DNA of 64,000 nt from an uncultured Campylobacterales bacterium (GTDB lineage: Bacteria; Campylobacterota; Campylobacteria; Campylobacterales; Arcobacteraceae), in contig CANNFB010000001.1 of NCBI GenBank assembly GCA_947503785.1, positions 310,001-374,000 of the forward strand, read 5' to 3'. Both the position numbers and the translations under genes were made by a program. The notes beneath the pieces were generated by a model. That model saw only the letters and a list, made by a program, of their open reading frames with translations, did not search any database and was not told the DNA's origin. Below are positions 58,568 to 64,000 of this stretch, one piece after another; positions within the stretch are counted from its first letter, which is position 1, and each line of letters opens with the position of its first letter.

Positions 58568-59221
58568 TTATTTACCTTCTAAAGTTTTATATATAAAATA
58601 AGTACGATTTAATACAGTTAATAAAGAACCAATTGTAATTATTAGAAGTGCCATAAAAAGTACGTAATTTTGATCAAACATCATACTTTCAAAAATACTA
58701 AAAACTAATGAAAAAGTTAATACAGCCATTCTATGTTGTTTTGCCATTGGGCCGTTAAAACATGCCCCTGCATTCATACTAGATCCTAATACTCTTATAT
58801 ATGCAGTCATCATTGCAAATAGTGCTCCTAAATATCCTAGTTCGACAGAAAAAGAAAAACTTGTAAGTGAATATCCAAGGGCTATAAATAAAATAGAATC
58901 AGAAACTCTATCAGGAATATCATTGTAAAGTTCACCTGATTTTGTGCTTTTCCCACCTTCTAAAGCAACCATTCCATCAAATAGATTACATAAAAGCCTC
59001 ATTTGAATAAATAGTGCTGCTAAAATTGGAAATAAAAACTCTTGATAAGAACTAGCAGATGGGATTAATAAAATAAATATAGCAGCAATTATACTAAAAA
59101 CTATACTTGCTATAGAAATTTGATTTGGTGTTATATCTTTTTTACTTAAGTAACTTGCAATATTTTTTGACCATGTAGCACCTCGTACTTTAAGAGGTCT
59201 TCTTTGCTCTTCATTTGACAT
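58568..59221 (-). CDS. CDP-alcohol phosphotransferase, variant active site
   Basis: A 217-residue membrane enzyme with about six helices. It carries a clear but altered CDP-alcohol motif. The usual D-x2-DG-x2-AR-x8-G-x3-D-x3-D reads here N79-x2-D82G-x2-A86L-x8-G96-x3-N100-x3-D104. Two metal aspartates are thus asparagine and the Arg is Leu. I start it at 59221, which follows AAAGGAAAAATAAT; a longer frame to 59290 would overlap the next gene. Its place after CdsA suggests it uses CDP-diacylglycerol and an alcohol acceptor that I cannot name. It may be a separate subfamily rather than a dead enzyme. Confidence 0.85.
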   Translation of the reverse strand: MSNEEQRRPLKVRGATWSKNIASYLSKKDITPNQISIASIVFSIIAAIFILLIPSASSYQEFLFPILAALFIQMRLLCNLFDGMVALEGGKSTKSGELYNDIPDRVSDSILFIALGYSLTSFSFSVELGYLGALFAMMTAYIRVLGSSMNAGACFNGPMAKQHRMAVLTFSLVFSIFESMMFDQNYVLFMALLIITIGSLLTVLNRTYFIYKTLEGK

Positions 59222-59222
59222 A

Positions 59223-59603
59223 TTATTTTTCCTTTTTTTTAGTATAATTTGAAATTTTTCTTGTTGTAAATAGTGTAAAGATAAATGCAACTATTACAGT
59301 TGGAAGTACTGTTATAAATATATTTTCAGTATTAATAAACAAATGAATTCCTATTACAAAAGATGAAGTTATAAAAACAGTAATAACAGATGGTAATATA
59401 AAATAAAATTTATTTTCTGGAAATAAATCATAAAAATATTCTATGATTTTTATCATCACTAGTGTTATAATAAAACTAGCAATTCCTTGAGCAAATGCTG
59501 ATATAAAACTATTTGAACTATTTATATTCATAAAATAAGCCCAAGTTCCCCAAAGAACAAATGCTAATATTGCAGATGTATAGTTATATGATTTTAAAGA
59601 CAT
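59223..59603 (-). CDS. Four-helix membrane protein, unknown
   Basis: A 126-residue hydrophobic protein with four predicted membrane helices (about 8-26, 33-55, 66-86, 92-112) and a basic C-terminus (RKISNYTKKKEK). It has no recognised motif. It is one base from the CDP-alcohol transferase gene and opens the phospholipid operon, so a structural or helper role in that pathway is possible but not shown. The cytochrome gene ends eight bases upstream. Confidence 0.8.
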   Translation of the reverse strand: MSLKSYNYTSAILAFVLWGTWAYFMNINSSNSFISAFAQGIASFIITLVMIKIIEYFYDLFPENKFYFILPSVITVFITSSFVIGIHLFINTENIFITVLPTVIVAFIFTLFTTRKISNYTKKKEK

Positions 59604-59611
59604 TATTTTTA

Positions 59612-60052
59612 TTATTTAAAATTTGAGAATCTATGTGTTGCAAAAGTTGAATGACATTTTACACATGAGTTTGTCATTTGATTAAAATACATATTTACAT
59701 CTTTTATATCTTCAAACTCTGCTGCACTTGCTAACTTACCAGCAGTAGCATGAAAAGTTTTATCTTGTGTAATAAACTCTTTTGAAACAGTTGTATGTAA
59801 TTCATGTTTTTGTTCTTGAGTTAATTTTTTTTTCAAAATAAAACTATTTTTTATTCCTGTTGCTTCTTTTTCTATAGCTTCATAGTTTCCTGCAATCATA
59901 TTTGAAAATATATTTTTCATACTAATTTCTACGGCAATCATTTCTTGAGATAATAAAGTTTTAAGACCAGATGATAATTTTGTAACCTCATCACTAGTAT
60001 TACTTGCTATTAAACTTGAGGCAATACATATTGCTATTATTGATTTTTTCAT
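59612..60052 (-). CDS. Cytochrome c'-like monoheme protein
   Basis: A 146-residue periplasmic cytochrome. A signal peptide (about 1-17, SLIASN) is followed by a helical domain and a single C-terminal heme site CVKCH (Cys130, Cys133, His134) near the end, as in cytochrome c' and cytochrome b562-like four-helix bundles. His101 and Met residues in the first helices could be further ligands. Cytochromes c' bind nitric oxide and protect from it, though the electron or gas partner here is unknown. Gene lies at the start of a minus run into the phospholipid operon. Confidence 0.87.
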   Translation of the reverse strand: MKKSIIAICIASSLIASNTSDEVTKLSSGLKTLLSQEMIAVEISMKNIFSNMIAGNYEAIEKEATGIKNSFILKKKLTQEQKHELHTTVSKEFITQDKTFHATAGKLASAAEFEDIKDVNMYFNQMTNSCVKCHSTFATHRFSNFK

Positions 60053-60104
60053 TTATTTTCCTTGTATTTTCTAATCTAGTTAAGAACTATTAAGTTTTAA
60101 TTAT

Positions 60105-61286
60105 TCACAATTCTCGCTCTAATACTCTAATTTTAGATAATAACTCATCTTTATCAACATAACAACCTTGTAAATGACGATCTCCACTTTCTAAATCAAA
60201 AGCATTACGTGAATGAAGTATTCTACGATTATCAAAAACTATTAAATCGCCTGCATTAAGACGATATGAAAATTGGAATTTTTCATCTCTTGTTAATAAG
60301 ATAAATTGGCGATAAGCACGATAAAGAATCTGCATATTTTCTGCTGGAACATCAATAGGACCTCGCAAAAAGTTAGCCAATCTAATCTCTATTATCTTAC
60401 CATTATGATCAGTTATAATCATAGGACTATCAAATCTATAATCACTTGCTTTATCTTTATTATAAAAAGACATAGGTAATTTAGTTAATGCTTTATAATC
60501 ATCATTAAAATTATCCCGCATATACTCTGCAATTTTAAAACCATCTACAAATATTGATTCTCCCCCACTCGCATCATTAATTAAACAATGTAAAAACTGT
60601 AATCCAGGTTGTAATTCTCTAGTAGGTAGATCTGTGTGTAAAGGCAATCGTAAAGTAGTATAAGCAGCAGAATTTGCATTTGCTTTAGATACTACATCAA
60701 ATACAGTACCAAAATTTGTTTTACGTATAAACGAAATACGTTCAGCAACTTTTTGTACAGTTTTAAGTTTATTTTCTACATTTTCAATTTTACTTATTCC
60801 AAAATCTCGCAAATCATATAACCAACTTAATAATGATTTATCATCATTCATAATAGATTTATACTCATAAATTGGCAGTTGTTTATCTATTTTATTCTTA
60901 TCCCATACTTTTGGTAATAAAATTCGATTCTCTCTAGCTTTTTGGCTATAACAATGCTGTTTTAACCAAGCAGGATGATAACTACTTTCATGTCCTTCGT
61001 AATCCCATATAATATTAATCATATTATCACTTGTTAATTCAACACTATTTGGTTTTATATCAAAAGGAACATCACAAATCTCAAATACTTGCTCTTTACT
61101 TAGATTTGTAACGCATTTATCACAATCACAATTATCTCTAAGCCATAAAAAGTGATAATCACTTTTATCACCGTTATCCCAATCAACAGTTAATGTTTTG
61201 TCATCATAATAAACACTCTCAGGATTAAATTCTGTTTTATAGACGCTATAACCATTGATATAATAGTCACTTTTATTTTGTACCAT
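60105..61286 (-). CDS. Gamma-butyrobetaine-hydroxylase-like dioxygenase
   Basis: A 393-residue two-domain protein. The N-terminal DUF971 domain (about 22-115) has HFLWLRDNCDCDKC with Cys53, Cys55, Cys58 and, further on, His104 in YHPAWLKQH, the zinc set of gamma-butyrobetaine and trimethyllysine hydroxylases. The C-terminal TauD-type Fe/2-oxoglutarate domain shows LPLHTDLPTRE (His217, Asp219) and NRRILHSRNAF (His358, Arg360). It should hydroxylate a quaternary or other charged amine, possibly in carnitine or related metabolism. Cytosolic. It sits 30 bases after the Mrr gene, an unusual neighbour, in the accessory part of the window. Confidence 0.9.
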   Translation of the reverse strand: MVQNKSDYYINGYSVYKTEFNPESVYYDDKTLTVDWDNGDKSDYHFLWLRDNCDCDKCVTNLSKEQVFEICDVPFDIKPNSVELTSDNMINIIWDYEGHESSYHPAWLKQHCYSQKARENRILLPKVWDKNKIDKQLPIYEYKSIMNDDKSLLSWLYDLRDFGISKIENVENKLKTVQKVAERISFIRKTNFGTVFDVVSKANANSAAYTTLRLPLHTDLPTRELQPGLQFLHCLINDASGGESIFVDGFKIAEYMRDNFNDDYKALTKLPMSFYNKDKASDYRFDSPMIITDHNGKIIEIRLANFLRGPIDVPAENMQILYRAYRQFILLTRDEKFQFSYRLNAGDLIVFDNRRILHSRNAFDLESGDRHLQGCYVDKDELLSKIRVLEREL

Positions 61287-61316
61287 TTTGTATCCTGAAA
61301 TATTTTTAATTTTTTA

Positions 61317-62207
61317 CTATTCAAAAAAATCATTATCTAATTCTTTTACTTCATATACAGTTTTTACTTGAACACCCACTTTATATTGGTACATTAAATC
61401 TACTAATTTGGTACCATCAACTAATATAATTGAATGGTGCGCTTCTCTTGCTTTTTTAATTGCCCCATTATCAAATGTTGATGTTGTAATAAAAATACCT
61501 TTGCTAGTATCTCCACTCATTGCTCCAATAAAATTTCTTATATCTTTTTCACGTACTTTATCTTCATTATAACGTTTAGCTTGAGTATAAATTTTTTCAA
61601 GTCCAAGCTTATCTTCATTTATAATTCCATCGATTCCACCATCACCTGACTTTGGAGTCTCAACAAAATCTCCATAGCCCATGTTTTTGAGAAGAATAAG
61701 AATTACTTTTTCAAAATAATAAGGATCAGTTTCTTTTAATTTTTCTAAAAGCTCATTCTTTAATTCTCTTTCAATTGTAGAAAACCCTGAATCAATTAAA
61801 TCTTGTGGTGAAGAATTTTCTATATTAGTTTCCTCAAATATAAGATCTTGTTCTTTTTTATTTTTTACAGATTCTCTATGATTTTTAAAATCATTGTCAT
61901 TTTTAAGGTCGGGAAGAGACAAACTTCCTTTTTTTAGAATCAATTTTCCCTTATCTGTAATTTGTACCATTCCTTTTTTTGGATAAGAAACAAATTTTGC
62001 CATTTTAAGATATGACTTACCCCACAGAATTCTATCAAGTAAAACATTGGCACCCGTACTTGTTTTTTGATTAAGTAATTCTCGTGGTAAATCAGAATAA
62101 TATTTACTAAGTACTTCTAATGCTAGTTCTCTACCTTTAAGGGATTCTACAGTATTTAAAACTTTTAATATAGGTATGAATGCTTGATGATATTTTGGTA
62201 TTTCCAT
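61317..62207 (-). CDS. Mrr-type restriction endonuclease
   Basis: A 296-residue nuclease that cleaves modified or foreign DNA. The N-terminal Mrr winged-helix domain (about 5-95) has VLSKYYSDLPRELLNQK and ANVLLDRILWGKSYLKMA. The C-terminal Mrr catalytic domain (about 155-285) has DPYYFEKVILILLKNMGYGD, the SGDGGIDG motif with Asp193 and YTQAKRY with Gln209 and Lys211, the PD-(D/E)xK core, followed by FIGAMSGDTSKGIFITTS. All key residues are present. It stands alone without a methylase, as type IV enzymes do. Ribosome site AAGGAAGAAT. Defence gene next to an integrase. Confidence 0.92.
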   Translation of the reverse strand: MEIPKYHQAFIPILKVLNTVESLKGRELALEVLSKYYSDLPRELLNQKTSTGANVLLDRILWGKSYLKMAKFVSYPKKGMVQITDKGKLILKKGSLSLPDLKNDNDFKNHRESVKNKKEQDLIFEETNIENSSPQDLIDSGFSTIERELKNELLEKLKETDPYYFEKVILILLKNMGYGDFVETPKSGDGGIDGIINEDKLGLEKIYTQAKRYNEDKVREKDIRNFIGAMSGDTSKGIFITTSTFDNGAIKKAREAHHSIILVDGTKLVDLMYQYKVGVQVKTVYEVKELDNDFFE

Positions 62208-62415
62208 ATTCTTCCTTTAGATATATATCTATAAGTTAATAACCATTATATAATATTAATTCTTATTCATAATAAATAATATTACAAATTGTTATCTTTT
62301 TTCATTTTAACAACTCCCTATTTTATGGGATGTTTACAAGAATTTAGCAATAAATTTTCAAATTTGTTGAAAAATATGGGTTAAAAGTGGAAACATTGAT
62401 ATCGTTTTATTAAAA

Positions 62416-62460
62416 TTGTTTTGTATCAAAACAACTTTTGGTTCCAAATTGGACCAAATT
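62416..62460. repeat. Nested inverted repeats before the integrase gene
   Basis: TTGTTTTG (62416-62423) pairs with CAAAACAA (62427-62434). TCCAA-A-TTGGA with outer TGGT/ACCA arms follows at about 62438-62457, and CTTTTG/CAAAAG bracket that. The set lies in the 60 bases before the recombinase ATG. It may hold recombinase-binding or attachment sites, or an RNA hairpin controlling translation. Confidence 0.55.
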
Positions 62461-62475
62461 CAAAAGGTACAACAC

Positions 62476-63678
62476 ATGTCGAAAAAAGAATTTATCAGAA
62501 GAATACCTCAAGAGTATCAAAAACAATTAGAATTAACTAGGTTAAAAATAAGCCTAATTAAATGCAGAAATAAAACTGAAGTTGAAAAAGCTAAGATGTT
62601 TTTATATTTTCAAAGTGAAAAAATATTTGAGAATATAAATGATTATAACAAACTAAAAGCTAAATCTTTCCTAAAAAGCTCATTATATGAGTATTTACTA
62701 AATAATAGCAACCTTAATGTAAAATCACTATCTACTAAAATAGTAGAATCTATTGATATTATAACCGTTATTAATATAATGGATTTAGAGATGAAAAAAA
62801 GAAAAGTGATTTTTATAAATCAACAAAAAGAGAAAAAGAAAGCTGGAGTTGATATCACTATCAAAAAAGATATGACGTATAATGCTTATGTTACTATTAA
62901 AAATCATCTACTAAGTTTTAAAGTTATTGTAGAAAAAGACTACAAAGAGCTTAAAAATGATGATTTTGAGGATTTCAAATACTTCTTATTGGAAAAAAAT
63001 ATCTCTCTTTCAAGTATTAGAAACTATTTTAAACACTTAAAAGCAATTTTTAATAGACTTATAGAATCAGATAAAATCACTTATAACCCTGTAAAAGTTC
63101 CAAGTGTAAAAAGTCTTGAAGATGATAAATTGATGTTTGATTATGATGAAATTACAACTATACTTGCCAATTTAGAAGATGAAGAGAGCCTAATATTTAA
63201 AACTTTACTTTATACTGGTATGAGAATGGATGAACTCTCATCACTCAAAAAAGAAAATATAAAAAATGATTGCTTCTATTTTTTTGATAGTAAGAACTAC
63301 TTTAAAAAAATAGTACCTATTCACGCAAGTATTATTGCTGATATAAAAAATATCATGGATAATATCAATAGTAGCGATTATATTTTCAAAAATATACTCA
63401 CAGGAACAACTAGAGTAGATAATATCAGAAACCCTTTAAACAATTTCTTTAAAGAGCTAGGTATTCAAAAAACTTTACACAAAACAAGAGCTACTTTTAT
63501 CACTTATTTAAACTTTTATAATGAAAATTTTAACTCTAATGATATTAAGGTTTTAACTCATGCTTTAACAGGAGAAGATAATAAAAGTTATGTTGTTGCA
63601 AAAAATATTGAAAAATTAAGAACCATTGTAAATAGCATTGATTTAAAAAAACTCCAAGAAATCGAAAAATTAATGTAA
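62476..63678 (+). CDS. Tyrosine recombinase (integrase)
   Basis: A 400-residue site-specific recombinase. Residues 1-125 are helical and unlike the usual arm-binding domain. A core-binding SAM-like domain spans about 130-210. The catalytic domain shows Arg250 in LLYTGMRMDELSSL, His335 and Arg338 in LHKTRATF, His362 in LTHALTGED and the nucleophile Tyr372 in KSYVVAKN, so the catalytic set is complete. I start it at the ATG at 62476 (AAGG ten bases upstream). A frame from 62416 is open but would include the inverted repeats. It is followed by a strong convergent terminator. Probably integrates a mobile element whose other genes lie to the right. Confidence 0.9.
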   Translation: MSKKEFIRRIPQEYQKQLELTRLKISLIKCRNKTEVEKAKMFLYFQSEKIFENINDYNKLKAKSFLKSSLYEYLLNNSNLNVKSLSTKIVESIDIITVINIMDLEMKKRKVIFINQQKEKKKAGVDITIKKDMTYNAYVTIKNHLLSFKVIVEKDYKELKNDDFEDFKYFLLEKNISLSSIRNYFKHLKAIFNRLIESDKITYNPVKVPSVKSLEDDKLMFDYDEITTILANLEDEESLIFKTLLYTGMRMDELSSLKKENIKNDCFYFFDSKNYFKKIVPIHASIIADIKNIMDNINSSDYIFKNILTGTTRVDNIRNPLNNFFKELGIQKTLHKTRATFITYLNFYNENFNSNDIKVLTHALTGEDNKSYVVAKNIEKLRTIVNSIDLKKLQEIEKLM

Positions 63679-63694
63679 TCCAAATTTTTCTTGT

Positions 63695-63733
63695 TAAAAT
63701 AGAATTGTATTAGTCAATTACAATTCTATTTTA
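63695..63733. terminator. Strong convergent terminator after the integrase gene
   Basis: TAAAATAGAATTGTA (63695-63709) and TACAATTCTATTTTA (63719-63733) are perfectly complementary, 15 pairs with a nine-base loop. It separates the integrase gene from the minus-strand gene at the right edge. Confidence 0.85.
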
Positions 63734-63749
63734 TACTAAATTCAAACTA

Positions 63750-64000
63750 TCACTTTTTACTAACTCTTAAATTCTTTAATACCTCTCTAAATGACCTAGA
63801 TTTTATATTAAAATACTTCTTATGTATTATATGATGTCCATCATGGATATAATCCAATAATCCTTTTAAATTATATACATTAGTAATAGAAGTATCATAC
63901 TTTATAAAATCAAACTCACTATTAGAAAATAGAATTAAATGAAGATGTTTTTTTCTTGGATGTGGATTTGATGCTTTTTTAAATTTCTTTAAAGTATTGC
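63750..64000 (-). CDS. C-terminus of a possible HUH replication protein, cut off by the window edge
   Basis: The last 83 codons of a protein whose start lies beyond the right edge. It is basic and shows HPRKKHLHLILF with the His-Leu-His pair (codons at 63939-63947), then EFDF, then GLLDYIHDGHH. The order HLH, FDF and YI-DG is like motifs II and III of HUH Rep endonucleases of CRESS-type replicons, although the usual Lys after the Tyr is not in place and no helicase domain follows. It ends 27 residues later in KNLRVSKK. Other readings are open because motif I and the rest are not in the window. Confidence 0.5.
   Translation of the reverse strand, partial: NTLKKFKKASNPHPRKKHLHLILFSNSEFDFIKYDTSITNVYNLKGLLDYIHDGHHIIHKKYFNIKSRSFREVLKNLRVSKK

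Noticed and set aside
58568-59290. Longer CDP-alcohol transferase frame from 59290
   Set aside because: It overlaps the preceding membrane-protein gene by 68 bases. The ATG at 59221 has AAGGA at the right distance.
62208-62415. tRNA or attachment site upstream of the integrase
   Set aside because: No cloverleaf or TTCRANNC box was visible. Only AT-rich sequence with short dyads is present.

Overview
The window looks like a chromosomal segment from an Arcobacter-type member of the Campylobacterota (Arcobacteraceae). The sequence is strongly AT-rich, coding density is very high, start codons often overlap the previous stop, and the housekeeping genes (guaA, nhaD, nadB, aspC, uup, yqeY, rny, ftsY) are of the epsilonproteobacterial type. 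Response regulators and histidine kinases with Campylobacterota-style HQWRQP/HQWKQP boxes are abundant. No rRNA, tRNA or CRISPR array was seen.

Layout. 1-9.4 kb: a cut-off membrane protein, guaA, a tiny Cys-rich zinc ribbon, a truncated LysE-type exporter, nhaD, nadB with a tiny LptM-like lipoprotein, a DUF721-like protein diverging from it, a YgjP-type metallopeptidase, then aspC, a cation diffusion facilitator and a rhodanese. 9.4-17.8 kb: a four-gene operon encoding a beta-lactamase-fold phosphodiesterase-like/GAF/HD-GYP fusion, a CHASE2 class III adenylate cyclase, a TPR plus DUF560-type outer-membrane barrel, and a secreted FecR protein ending in two TbpB-like beta domains. I read this as a candidate type XI (Slam-like) secretion locus tied to cyclic-nucleotide signalling. 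17.8-21.5 kb: ABC-F ATPase (Uup), YqeY and a diguanylate cyclase.

21.7-37.0 kb is a light/oxidative-stress and membrane-remodelling island built from three converging or diverging operons: DUF2237-lipocalin-SRPBCC-epimerase (minus); SDR-SnoaL-MFS-lipocalin-flavoprotein-DUF1365-CFA methyltransferase-DUF3833 (plus); and DUF523/DUF1722-photolyase-CrtI-like oxidoreductase-LytS kinase-LytTR regulator (minus). A near-palindrome abuts the -10 box of the first operon. 37.1-44.2 kb is a five-gene sensory operon (periplasmic binding protein, sensor kinase, REC-PAS-PAS-GGDEF, REC-GGDEF-EAL, REC-kinase) that feeds phosphorelay and c-di-GMP output.

44.3-60 kb: TIGR02757 protein, SDR, NhaC antiporter, an unknown lipoprotein, the run fau-rny-rsmD-ABC permease, a TlpA-like thioredoxin lipoprotein with ftsY, an LpxR-type lipid A deacylase, a YqiA esterase-DUF3095-RNase H-like operon, and a phospholipid operon (PlsC, CdsA, variant CDP-alcohol phosphotransferase, membrane protein) with a c'-type cytochrome upstream. 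60-64 kb becomes accessory: a gamma-butyrobetaine-hydroxylase-like dioxygenase, an Mrr-type restriction endonuclease, a tyrosine recombinase behind nested inverted repeats, and the C-terminus of a possible HUH replication protein at the right edge. This suggests the window ends inside or beside an integrated element.

All functions are read from translated motifs, gene order and general family knowledge. No database search was possible.
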